DNA from: an uncultured Prevotellaceae bacterium
GTDB lineage: Bacteria > Bacteroidota > Bacteroidia > Bacteroidales > Bacteroidaceae
Length of the DNA: 9,184 bases
Direction: 5' to 3'
Assembly: GCA_902477365.1 (NCBI GenBank)
Contig: CABSGW010000097.1
Span: 1-9,184 of the forward strand
The position numbers and the translations under genes were made by a program. The notes under the pieces are model-generated. The model did not search any database and was not told where the DNA came from. It was given only the letters and a program-made list of their open reading frames with translations. This document shows positions 1 through 7,037 of the stretch, piece by piece; position 1 is the first letter of the stretch, and every line of letters starts with the position of its first letter.

Positions 1-118
1 GGGACCGTGGCTGAAGAAAGGAGAAAACAAGGTTGTTGTCTTCGAACAGCTGAACGATGCCCCGCAACAGGTACTGAACAGTGTAAAAGAGCCGGTACTG
101 AAAAAACTCAAACTCTAA
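1..118 (+). CDS. C-terminal end of a probable GH35 beta-galactosidase (partial)
   Basis: Only the last 38 codons (reading from base 2, stop TAA at 116-118) are inside the window; the gene begins beyond the left edge. The visible peptide starts GPWLKKGENKVVVFEQL and ends VKEPVLKKLKL. A P-x-WLKKG-x-N-x-(hydrophobic)4 strand followed by a short helix ending in a K/EPxL segment is what I recall from the C-terminal jelly-roll domain of Bacteroides family 35 glycoside hydrolases, which remove terminal beta-galactose from glycans. No catalytic residues are visible, so the assignment rests on a short tail and other beta-sandwich glycoside hydrolases are possible. The gene converges on the lipoprotein gene to its right and is unrelated to the cell-wall operon. 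Confidence 0.5.
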   Translation, partial: GPWLKKGENKVVVFEQLNDAPQQVLNSVKEPVLKKLKL

Positions 119-207
119 ACAAACTTTACGCACGAATGGCCAGGCGGTTCATTTAGGACCGATAGCCAAAAGACGATTTACACCCCAAGTAGCCTGCGCT
201 ACTCAAT

Positions 208-253
208 AACACGGACTGGGCTGTTTGTTGCAACAAACAGCCCAGTCCGTGTT
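208..253. terminator. Perfect 46-bp palindrome, probable terminator of the GH35-like gene
   Basis: Bases 208-230 are exactly reverse-complementary to 231-253 with no spacer: 23-bp arms meeting at TTGCAA. As RNA this would form a stem of about 21 bp with a tetraloop. On the plus strand it is followed by a short T-run (252-255, in GTTTTG), which suits a rho-independent terminator 90 nt after the GH35-like stop codon. The U-tract is short, so it could also act mainly as an mRNA 3'-end stabiliser. The minus-strand side has little T-run, so termination in that direction is less certain. Confidence 0.65.
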
Positions 254-307
254 TTGAAACAGGTAAGTGCGTTGCACGATGTCGGCTCTTAACACATACA
301 AGCTATC

Positions 308-341
308 TTTCCGAGTAACGGGTTCAGAAACCTACGAAAAA
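308..341 (+). repeat. Left copy of a diverged 34-bp direct repeat
   Basis: Bases 308-341 match 1538-1571 at 29 of 34 positions in the same orientation with no gaps. The shared core reads TTTCCGA, then ACGG, TTCAG and CTACGAAAAA. The two copies bracket the thioredoxin-like lipoprotein gene, lying 97 nt beyond its stop codon and 73 nt upstream of its ATG. The similarity begins abruptly at 308 on the left; on the right it fades, with a possible weak continuation to about 378. Confidence 0.6.
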
Positions 342-388
342 AACGAGGGGTAAATGGAATAGCCAATATCCGAATCTTACAACAGAAC

Positions 389-425
389 AAGGGTGGCCAA
401 CCATTACATGCAGTCAGCCACCCTT
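389..425 (-). terminator. Hairpin terminator after the thioredoxin lipoprotein gene
   Basis: The arms AAGGGTGGC (389-397) and GCCACCCTT (417-425) are perfectly complementary. On the minus strand the 19-nt spacer can extend the stem by about four pairs including G-U wobbles. The structure lies 13 nt past the lipoprotein stop codon, and the minus-strand sequence after it is T-rich (GTTCTGTTG). On the plus strand it is followed by TATTTTAC, so it may also act as a second stop for transcripts from the GH35-like gene. Confidence 0.6.
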
Positions 426-438
426 ATTTTACACTTTC

Positions 439-1461
439 TTATCTATTTAATTCAGCCTCAATGGCCAGTTTTATTCCTTCACCATGTAAATCACGCGCTT
501 TGATTATACCATCTGCCCCAATGAGCATAACGTGAGGAATACTTAACACTCCATACTTTAACGTAGGACTATCTTGACGACCACCCGTATAGATCACAGG
601 CCAGGAAACGGGCAGTTCTGACATTGCTTTCTTAGTATTGTCAACAGTCTCTTCCCAAACAGCAACTCCTAAGAAATTTACCTTGTCCTTATATTCTGTG
701 TAATAGGAAGATAGATAGTCCTTAATTTCTCTGCGACATGGAGGGCACCAAGAGGCCCAAAAATCAACCAGTACAGGCTTTCCTTGTGCGATAACCTTCC
801 CTAAAGTTATTGGTGTACCATCTTTTTTCTTATTTTGCAGATCAACAGTCATTGCCTTAAAATCAACAAATTCAGTACCTACACCTGTGTTCTTTGACGC
901 AAGTTTAGCCTGAAGTATTTTCTCATTCGAAGGATTGTTTCGAATCTTCTCATTTGCCGTCTTCAGCAACTCTACCATCTCATCATATGTCAGATAGTAT
1001 TTCAAACGTTCCCAAAACGATGTGGCAAGTACGTTGTCGGCATTGCGAGTGTAGTACTCCTTTGCAACTCTATAATGTTCCTCATAGGTCTTAAGGGTAT
1101 CAATAGCTGTACTAAACGCTGTACTTTCATCATTAAGATAAGTTCCTCTTGCAGAATGATCTGTAAGATTTACATTGATACTCCCAGCTTCAATGAAAAT
1201 GAGAGCCTGATGCTTATTATCAAGCAAGGCATAGACAGCTGAAAGAGAGTCTGAAAGATTTCCTTTAAAGGAAAAAGCGCCCTCTTCCACAGGACAAATT
1301 CCAAGCGTATCTCCATTATCAGAATTAAGAAGAATCACCTTGGTTGAATCAGTAGGAACATCACCTACAAGCCCATTGATTACAAAGCTTGTATCAGGGG
1401 TAACACTACATGCAGCTAAAAGCATGACTGTTGAAAGTGAAAACAGTTTTTTTATACGCAT
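439..1461 (-). CDS. TlpA/ResA-like thioredoxin-fold lipoprotein with DUF4369-type N-terminus
   Basis: Predicted to be a 340-residue periplasm-facing lipoprotein that exchanges thiols and disulfides, perhaps reducing oxidised envelope proteins; its true partner is unknown. Residues 1-18 form a lipoprotein signal (MRIKK, hydrophobic stretch, lipobox LAAC with Cys18). Residues about 25-105 resemble the DUF4369 beta domain common in Bacteroidetes thioredoxin-like proteins. A helical linker follows to about 195, then a TlpA-like thioredoxin domain with WCPPC (Cys239, Cys242) and the cis-proline in SIPH (Pro309). Both active-site cysteines are present, so it is probably active. I chose the ATG at 1461 because it leads straight into the basic start of the signal; the ATG at 1464 (and a TTG at 1467) would add only one or two residues. 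The gene has its own candidate promoter and terminator. Sampled 60-base lines here are about 35-38% GC, lower than the neighbouring wall genes. Confidence 0.85.
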   Translation of the reverse strand: MRIKKLFSLSTVMLLAACSVTPDTSFVINGLVGDVPTDSTKVILLNSDNGDTLGICPVEEGAFSFKGNLSDSLSAVYALLDNKHQALIFIEAGSINVNLTDHSARGTYLNDESTAFSTAIDTLKTYEEHYRVAKEYYTRNADNVLATSFWERLKYYLTYDEMVELLKTANEKIRNNPSNEKILQAKLASKNTGVGTEFVDFKAMTVDLQNKKKDGTPITLGKVIAQGKPVLVDFWASWCPPCRREIKDYLSSYYTEYKDKVNFLGVAVWEETVDNTKKAMSELPVSWPVIYTGGRQDSPTLKYGVLSIPHVMLIGADGIIKARDLHGEGIKLAIEAELNR

Positions 1462-1486
1462 CATCAATTATCATTAGATTTTAGAA

Positions 1487-1526
1487 TGAGTGACAAAGGT
1501 AACAAAATATAGGCAAGTATCCCGAA
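1487..1526 (-). promoter_or_regulatory. Candidate Bacteroides-type promoter for the thioredoxin lipoprotein
   Basis: On the minus strand TACCTTTG (1501 down to 1494) matches the Bacteroides -7 consensus TAnnTTTG. The -33 element is weak: TTCG at 1526-1523, 21 nt upstream, is the best candidate. Transcription would begin near 1487, giving a leader of about 25 nt before the ATG at 1461. An imperfect inverted repeat (1512-1518 with 1526-1532, 6 of 7 pairs) overlaps the -33 region and could be an operator, but this is speculative. Confidence 0.45.
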
Positions 1527-1537
1527 CCTGCCCATAG

Positions 1538-1571
1538 TTTCCGAATGACGGCTTCAGTAATCTACGAAAAA
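1538..1571 (+). repeat. Right copy of the diverged 34-bp direct repeat
   Basis: This is the partner of 308-341, exactly 1230 bp away, with 29 of 34 positions identical and the same orientation. It lies between the ftsW terminator and the candidate promoter of the lipoprotein gene. The rest of this 171-bp intergenic stretch (1468-1638) holds only the promoter candidate and the ftsW terminator; no gene is seen. Confidence 0.6.
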
Positions 1572-1623
1572 TCGGATGGTTGGCGATTTCACTTAAACAC
1601 CCGGATTTTGAAACTAGCACAAA

Positions 1624-1656
1624 GAAAAAAAGGAATGGTTAAACCATCCCTTTTTC
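1624..1656 (-). terminator. Rho-independent terminator overlapping the ftsW stop codon
   Basis: Read on the minus strand, GAAAAAGGGATGGTT is followed by TAACCATTCC and then a run of seven T. The stem pairs GGATGGTT with AACCATTCC around a very small loop with one mismatched pair, and the flanking A-run and T-run extend it. The ftsW stop codon (1641-1639) sits at the loop, so the last codons of ftsW form the 5' arm. This marks the end of the dcw transcript at ftsW. With A-tract and T-tract on opposite sides it could also work on the plus strand. Confidence 0.8.
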
Positions 1657-2898
1657 ATTATAATATTCATTGGTAACGTCGGGCGCTTCCGGTAACGAGC
1701 GGATACCCTCACGCTGCGCCTGTTTTTTCTTGGCGTAACGACTTACGCTCAATATCATACCGATATAAACACAGTTGATAATGGTAGATGTTCCGCCCCG
1801 GCTGATAAGCGGCAACGGCTGGCCCGTAACGGGAAAAAGCCCAACGGCAACCATCATATTGACAAGTGCCTGTACAACCAGCTGCAAGGCCAGCCCCATC
1901 ACCAGGAAAGCCGGGAAATTTCGTTCGCACCGACTGGCTATACGGCCGGCCCGAATGAGCAGGACGATATAGAGAAACAGTACAAAACCACCCCCCAAAA
2001 GCCCCATTTCTTCAATAATAATGGCATAAATAAAGTCCGAAAAAGCCTGGCTCAAGAAATCGCGTTCCACAGAATTACCAGGCATCTTGCCTATTACATT
2101 GCTGGTGGCAATAGCGATATTGGCATGAGCTATCTGTCCGTCCCGGTCTATATCAAACTCCGTAGGCGTCAGGGTTTGTTTATTGTGGTGCATGTGCTTC
2201 TCCAAACGGTGTTTCCACGTAATGGTGCGTCCCAACACAGGCAAATCGTTCAAAGACTCCTCGGAAGACTCGGGAATGGACAGTAAAGCACTGACGGCTA
2301 TTACACCGAAAAGCGTCAGCAATCCCAGTAATTTTCCGATTTGCAACAGCGGAACACGACCGATAAACATCATCAGTATAATGACACCGAACAAAAGTAC
2401 GGCCGTAGACAAATTCTCCGGAAAAATCATTCCACAGGTAAACACCGATAATCCCAGTATTAATTTAAAAGCCTGTTTATCTGCCCCTTTTTCGGTTTGC
2501 GTAACGGCCAAAATCAACGCGGTGGCCGTAATCAACGCACCTTTCGCTATCTCGGAAGGCTGAAAGGGAATACCTAAAAACTGCGACCAACGCGCACCGT
2601 CATTAATCTCTGTACCCCAACCCATAAGCAACGTAAACATAAAAATCCAAGCAAAAGGCAACGTCAGGACGGGAACAATCTTGAACCAACGGCAGGGGAT
2701 GTTATGGACACCGACAACAACAAGCGTCCCCACGGCCAAGAAAGCCCCATGGCGGATCAGTGGCCCCCAATAGCTTCCGCTCTTATAAGTAAGCGTACTG
2801 GCAGCACTGAACACTTCGATAAGAGAGATCATACAAAGGAAAAAGAAAATGATCCAAATGGCCTTGTCGCCCTGAAAAAAGCTGTTTATTTTATTCAT
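1639..2898 (-). CDS. ftsW: FtsW, septal peptidoglycan glycosyltransferase (SEDS family)
   Basis: A 419-residue polytopic inner-membrane protein that polymerises lipid II into glycan strands at the division septum, acting with its cognate transpeptidase FtsI, encoded at the start of this block. SEDS landmarks are visible: GARW at 101-104 and PSEIAK at 114-119 in the first conserved region; the catalytic-type acidic residue in FSDFIYAIIIEE (Asp288, matching E. coli Asp297); and the PVTGQPLPLISRGGTS signature at about 356-371. About ten hydrophobic segments run from residue 13 to about 386, with the usual large extracytoplasmic loop at roughly 205-290. The length suits FtsW or RodA; the dcw context decides for FtsW. 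It begins 24 nt after murD and is the last gene of the block. Confidence 0.95.
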   Translation of the reverse strand: MNKINSFFQGDKAIWIIFFFLCMISLIEVFSAASTLTYKSGSYWGPLIRHGAFLAVGTLVVVGVHNIPCRWFKIVPVLTLPFAWIFMFTLLMGWGTEINDGARWSQFLGIPFQPSEIAKGALITATALILAVTQTEKGADKQAFKLILGLSVFTCGMIFPENLSTAVLLFGVIILMMFIGRVPLLQIGKLLGLLTLFGVIAVSALLSIPESSEESLNDLPVLGRTITWKHRLEKHMHHNKQTLTPTEFDIDRDGQIAHANIAIATSNVIGKMPGNSVERDFLSQAFSDFIYAIIIEEMGLLGGGFVLFLYIVLLIRAGRIASRCERNFPAFLVMGLALQLVVQALVNMMVAVGLFPVTGQPLPLISRGGTSTIINCVYIGMILSVSRYAKKKQAQREGIRSLPEAPDVTNEYYNEKGMV

Positions 2899-2922
2899 GA
2901 AGCTGTCGGTTGGTTATCGGTG

Positions 2923-4266
2923 TTAGGATTTACGTGCACGCACCAGGGTTTTAAACTGCTCTCCACGATCTTCCATGTTCTTGAAAAGATCAAAACTGGC
3001 ACAGCATGGACTGAGCAGCACGGTGTCTCCGGTTTTGGCAAAAGCCGCACAAGCAGCTACACAATCGGGCATGGAATGTGTATCGGCCACAGGTAATCCC
3101 AAGGAGTCGAATGCGGCATGCAGTTTGCTGTTATCCGCTCCCAAATAAACGAGTGCACGGCACTTGGCACGAATCATTTGCTTAAGCGGCTCATAGTCAT
3201 TTCCTTTATCTTTTCCTCCGACTATCAACACCGTTGGCGAGGTCATACTCTCAAGCGCATACCAACAAGCATCCACATTGGTAGCCTTAGAATCATTTAT
3301 GTAATAAACTCCATCCACGCAGCCCACTTTCTCCAAACGATGTTCCACACCCGGGAAATCACTCAAGCCCTGACGGATATATGCTTCCGGAACACCAGCC
3401 AAAGAAGCGGCCAGACCGGCTGCCAACGCATTATACAAATTGTGCCGGCCACGCAACGACAGTTCGTCCACCTTCATCCGGAAAGGAGGTTTCGCCTGAG
3501 ACAACACATAGTCGCCCTTTTCCAAATAGCCGGCCAATCCTTCTTTTCCAACCGAATCTGTAAAAGGACACAAGCGGCTTTGCAAAGAATAATTGGGGAG
3601 TTCGCGACTGATAATCGGATCGTCAGCCCAATAAATGAAGGCATCTTCGGAGGTTTGATTCTGCGTAATACGCATCTTGGCATCCGTGTACTTTTGCATA
3701 CAGTAGTCGTAGCGGTCCAAATGGTCGGGTGTTATATTCAACAGAATGGCAATATGAGCACGAAAGCGATACATATTATCCAACTGGAACGAACTTAACT
3801 CTATGACATAATAGTCATGTTGCTCCTCGGCCACCTGCAGAGCCAGGCTACGCCCTATATTTCCGGCCAGACCCACATTGTAGCCGGCCAGTTTCAAGAT
3901 ATGGTAAACGAGGGATGTCGTAGTCGTCTTACCGTTACTGCCTGTTATGCAGATCATACGGGCATCGGTATAACGACCGGCAAACTCTATTTCACTGACT
4001 ATAGGGATGTCCCGTTCCCGCAAACTTTGTACCATAGGGGCAGTATCGGGTATACCGGGACTTTTTATCACTTCGCTTGCATTCAATATAAGCGACGGTG
4101 TATGTTGCTTTTCTTCCCAACTAATCTGGTGTTGGTTCAAGATGGTTTTGTAGCGTTCCTGAATAGCTCCCATGTCGGATACAAACACGTCAAAACCTTT
4201 TTGTTGTGCTAAAACCGCAGCTCCAACGCCACTTTCAGCGGCTCCCAATATGACAATTCTATCCAT
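2923..4266 (-). CDS. murD: MurD, UDP-MurNAc-L-alanine:D-glutamate ligase
   Basis: Cytoplasmic ATP-dependent ligase that adds D-glutamate to UDP-MurNAc-L-Ala, the second step of stem-peptide assembly. With the start at 4266 the protein has 447 residues, normal for the family. It opens with a Rossmann-like UDP-binding motif (VILGAAESGVGAA, 5-17), then the ATP P-loop GSNGKTTTT (109-117), NITPDHLDRY (177-186), the lysine expected to be carbamylated in YTDAKMR (Lys197), NDSKATN (324-330), and the C-terminal SPCCASFDLFKNMEDRG segment (419-435), where many homologues have SPACAS. An upstream in-frame ATG at 4338 would add 24 residues that lie inside mraY and precede the nucleotide-binding strand, so I rejected it. 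The gene starts 14 nt after the mraY stop. Confidence 0.96.
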   Translation of the reverse strand: MDRIVILGAAESGVGAAVLAQQKGFDVFVSDMGAIQERYKTILNQHQISWEEKQHTPSLILNASEVIKSPGIPDTAPMVQSLRERDIPIVSEIEFAGRYTDARMICITGSNGKTTTTSLVYHILKLAGYNVGLAGNIGRSLALQVAEEQHDYYVIELSSFQLDNMYRFRAHIAILLNITPDHLDRYDYCMQKYTDAKMRITQNQTSEDAFIYWADDPIISRELPNYSLQSRLCPFTDSVGKEGLAGYLEKGDYVLSQAKPPFRMKVDELSLRGRHNLYNALAAGLAASLAGVPEAYIRQGLSDFPGVEHRLEKVGCVDGVYYINDSKATNVDACWYALESMTSPTVLIVGGKDKGNDYEPLKQMIRAKCRALVYLGADNSKLHAAFDSLGLPVADTHSMPDCVAACAAFAKTGDTVLLSPCCASFDLFKNMEDRGEQFKTLVRARKS

Positions 4267-4280
4267 AAGATACCACGTTG

Positions 4281-5552
4281 TTATCTGATTTTCAAAGTTA
4301 TGATGGTAACAGCCGCCAACAAGATCGTTGCAATCCAAAAACGGACTGTTATTTTAGACTCATGCCAAGCGCCTCTGGGCCAGTTTTTCCAAACATAGGT
4401 ACAAGTGGGATCAAGCTGAGTAGGCAACACACGGAAATTATCATGAATCGGAGTTCGTTTGAACAGGCGCTGCTTACGGCCGCGCCGCTTTCCGATCTTG
4501 AAATATTCCACTTGAAGTATCACACTCAGACTTTCTATCAGAAAAATACCGCAGAGAATAGGTATGAGTAGTTCCTTATGGATAATAATAGCCAGAACAG
4601 CTATCAATCCGCCTATTGTAAGGCTACCTGTATCGCCCATAAATATCTGGGCCGGATAGGCATTGTACCACAAGAAACCGATCAATGCCCCGACAAAGGC
4701 ACAAATAAAGATAACCAGTTCCTGCGAATCGGGTATGTACATAATGTTCAGATAACTGGCAAACTCTATATGACTGGACACATAAGCCAGAATGCCCAAT
4801 GCGATACCGATGATCGCAGAGTTTCCGGCCGCCATACCGTCCATACCATCATTCAGGTTGGCCCCGTTTGAGACAGCCGTAATAACAAATATCGTGACAA
4901 ATACAAAGAGAATCCAACCGGCTGTGGTCTTATGCTCTCCACAGAAAGACATTATCTCGGCATAATCCAAATTATTGTCCTTGAAGAAGGGAATGGTGGT
5001 TTGTGTTGATTTGACAGCTTCGCTTTTATGCACAATAGCCGTGGTTTGTCCATTCTTCTGTATACTTACATTTTCGCGGATCACCGCATCCGGACTCAAA
5101 TAAAGTGTCAAACCTACAATCAAGCCCAATCCTACTTGTCCCAGAATCTTGAAACGGCCGGCCAAGCCATCTTTGTTTTTCCGAAAAATCTTGATATAGT
5201 CATCGGCAAAACCAATCAGGCCTAACCACACGGTAGATACGAGCATCAAGATCATATAAATATTACGCAACCGCCCGAAAAGCAGGCAAGGCACCAATAT
5301 GGAGACTATAATGATGATACCTCCCATAGAAGGAACATTCAACTTTTGTACACCAAACGGATCTATCGCAGCATCGCGCTGTACCTCACTGATATTATGG
5401 CGTTTCATCCATTTGATGAAATATTCACCGAACCATGCCGAAATAACCAATGCCAGCATAAGCGCCAGCAAAGAGCGGAAAGAGATGTATCCCCACATGT
5501 GTGCACCGGGCACCCCATAATCTTCCAAAAAACGGAAAAAGTAATAAAGCAT
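4281..5552 (-). CDS. mraY: MraY, phospho-MurNAc-pentapeptide transferase
   Basis: Integral membrane enzyme that transfers phospho-MurNAc-pentapeptide from UDP to undecaprenyl phosphate, forming lipid I, the first membrane step of the pathway. The 423 residues contain about ten hydrophobic segments and the family's acidic motifs: ADDYIK (Asp117, Asp118), NLNDGMDG (232-239, Asp235) and MGDTGS (305-310). It is longer than E. coli MraY (360) because of an extracytoplasmic insert at about 153-210 and an extra stretch at about 373-395. The loop that carries HHH in E. coli MraY reads HDN here (370-372), before HESKITVRFWI. I recall similar expansion in other Bacteroides MraY proteins, so I do not read it as damage. 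It starts 9 nt after murE; the first Met gives an N-terminus like that of its relatives. Confidence 0.96.
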   Translation of the reverse strand: MLYYFFRFLEDYGVPGAHMWGYISFRSLLALMLALVISAWFGEYFIKWMKRHNISEVQRDAAIDPFGVQKLNVPSMGGIIIIVSILVPCLLFGRLRNIYMILMLVSTVWLGLIGFADDYIKIFRKNKDGLAGRFKILGQVGLGLIVGLTLYLSPDAVIRENVSIQKNGQTTAIVHKSEAVKSTQTTIPFFKDNNLDYAEIMSFCGEHKTTAGWILFVFVTIFVITAVSNGANLNDGMDGMAAGNSAIIGIALGILAYVSSHIEFASYLNIMYIPDSQELVIFICAFVGALIGFLWYNAYPAQIFMGDTGSLTIGGLIAVLAIIIHKELLIPILCGIFLIESLSVILQVEYFKIGKRRGRKQRLFKRTPIHDNFRVLPTQLDPTCTYVWKNWPRGAWHESKITVRFWIATILLAAVTIITLKIR

Positions 5553-5561
5553 AATATCTGA

Positions 5562-7037
5562 CTAAACGTTATTTGAAATGTGTTGTGTTGAGAAGACTTC
5601 CAGCAATACCTCCTTGTCATCGAAATGATGCTTCACGCCTTTTATTTCCTGATAGTTCTCATGCCCTTTGCCTGCCACCAGAATGACATCGCTCGGACGG
5701 GCCATCATGCAAGCTGCACGGATGGCTTCGCGCCGGTCTGTTATTGCTAACGTCCGCTGCAATTGCTCTTCGTCCAACCCGGACAACATGTCGTTTACAA
5801 TATCCTGCGGCTCTTCGAAACGCGGATTATCGCTCGTTATCAATACGCGGTCGCTCAGTTTGGCAGCCTCGCGAGCCATGATAGGACGCTTACCTTTATC
5901 ACGGTTACCGCCTGCACCGCAAACAGTGATAACCTGTCCTTTACCATTCTGCACTTCGCGAATGGCGTTCAGCACATTCACCAAGGCATCCGGCGTATGG
6001 GCATAATCCACCACGGCACTAAATCCCTTTGGCGAACGAAGGGTCTCAAAACGTCCCGACACGCTATGCAATGTGCTAAGACCTGTCAGTATCTCCTCCG
6101 GTTCGTGTCCTAAAGTACGAGCCACGCCATAAACGCCCAACAAGTTCGACACATTGAACTTACCGACAAACGGCACACTGACTTCATGCCCATCGACATC
6201 CAAATACATCCCTTCAAAAGACATCTCAAGAATACGTGCCCGATAGTCAGCCATACTCCGCATGGAATAGGTTTTTACAGCAGCCCGACAGTTTTGGGTC
6301 ATAATCAACCCATTCTTATCATCTGCATTGGTAATAGCGAAAGCCGCAGGTTGAAGTCCGTCGAAAAACGCTTTCTTGGCATCACGGTAGTTTTCAAACG
6401 TTTTATGGTAATCCAAATGGTCACGCGTCAAGTTTGTAAACACCCCTCCGGCAAAAGTAAGTCCGCCAATACGTTTTTGATGTACGGCATGCGAGCTGAC
6501 TTCCATAAAAGCATAGGCGCAACCCGCCTCAACCATACGCGCCAAAAGTGCATTCAACGTAACAGGGTCGGGCGTGGTATGATCGGCCGGTACAGCCTCC
6601 GTATCCACATAATTGCATACAGTTGAACATAAGCCGCATTTATAACCGAAATAACGAAACAGTTTGTACAAGAGTGTTGCAATGGTTGTCTTACCGTTTG
6701 TACCGGTAACACCTATCAACTTCAATTTATGGCTCGGATCTCCATAAAAAGCCGTCGCTGCCTTTCCTACTGCGTCTTCGGTGTCGGCCACCTGTACAAA
6801 AGTAATTCCCTCGGCACACACCTCCGCAGGTATCTGTTCACACAGGACAACTTTTGCCCCCAGCTCAATGGCCTTACCTATATAGGCATGTCCGTCAGCC
6901 TGAGTTCCTTTTACGGCAACAAACAAATTACCACTCTGAACCTTACGGGAATCAATCTGAATCCCGGTTATATCTACATCGACACAGCCCTCTACGCGAG
7001 CCTGTCCGATGAATGGAAGCATATCTGCCAATATCAT
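5562..7037 (-). CDS. murE: MurE, UDP-MurNAc-tripeptide synthetase (meso-DAP type)
   Basis: Cytoplasmic ligase adding the third stem-peptide residue to UDP-MurNAc-L-Ala-D-Glu. The 491 residues show the N-terminal Mur domain (ITGIQIDSRKVQSGNLFVAV, 24-43), the P-loop GTNGKTT (112-118), TTPDPV (154-159), the central EVSSHA/NLTRDHLDYH segment (179-211), a lysine expected to be carbamylated in YRDAKKAFF (Lys221), CGAGGNRDKGKRP (373-385), DNPR (403-406) and AGKGHE (455-460). DNPR is the meso-diaminopimelate signature; lysine-adding enzymes such as S. aureus MurE have DNPA at this place. The ATG overlaps the ftsI stop in an ATGA, which suggests translational coupling. Length and motifs are complete. 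Confidence 0.96.
   Translation of the reverse strand: MILADMLPFIGQARVEGCVDVDITGIQIDSRKVQSGNLFVAVKGTQADGHAYIGKAIELGAKVVLCEQIPAEVCAEGITFVQVADTEDAVGKAATAFYGDPSHKLKLIGVTGTNGKTTIATLLYKLFRYFGYKCGLCSTVCNYVDTEAVPADHTTPDPVTLNALLARMVEAGCAYAFMEVSSHAVHQKRIGGLTFAGGVFTNLTRDHLDYHKTFENYRDAKKAFFDGLQPAAFAITNADDKNGLIMTQNCRAAVKTYSMRSMADYRARILEMSFEGMYLDVDGHEVSVPFVGKFNVSNLLGVYGVARTLGHEPEEILTGLSTLHSVSGRFETLRSPKGFSAVVDYAHTPDALVNVLNAIREVQNGKGQVITVCGAGGNRDKGKRPIMAREAAKLSDRVLITSDNPRFEEPQDIVNDMLSGLDEEQLQRTLAITDRREAIRAACMMARPSDVILVAGKGHENYQEIKGVKHHFDDKEVLLEVFSTQHISNNV

Larger units (their letters stand above)
119..438. other. Non-coding stretch between two convergent genes
   Basis: This 320-bp stretch separates the GH35-like tail from the convergent thioredoxin lipoprotein gene. 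I found no credible reading frame and no TAnnTTTG-type promoter in it. It contains a small hairpin at 188-203 (arms AGTAGC/GCTACT, 4-nt loop), the perfect palindrome at 208-253, the left copy of a diverged direct repeat at 308-341, and a terminator-like hairpin at 389-425. Holding two terminator-like structures fits its position between convergent transcripts. Confidence 0.7.

Noticed and set aside
208..253. Palindrome as an insertion-sequence end or CRISPR-like repeat
   Set aside because: There is only one copy in the window, with no transposase, no target-site duplication and no regularly spaced repeats.
1462..1467. TTG or earlier ATG start giving Met-Met-Met at the lipoprotein N-terminus
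   Set aside because: One or two extra Met residues add nothing to the signal peptide; the ATG at 1461 directly precedes the basic RIKK segment. The ATG at 1464 cannot be excluded.
3118..3798. Long plus-strand open frame of 226 codons opposite murD
   Set aside because: It lies fully inside a well-supported murD with all motifs, its product has no recognisable domain, and it is best explained as an antisense shadow.
4267..4338. Upstream extension of murD to an ATG at 4338
   Set aside because: The extra 24 residues lie within the mraY coding region, do not resemble MurD, and would precede the nucleotide-binding strand that normally opens the protein.
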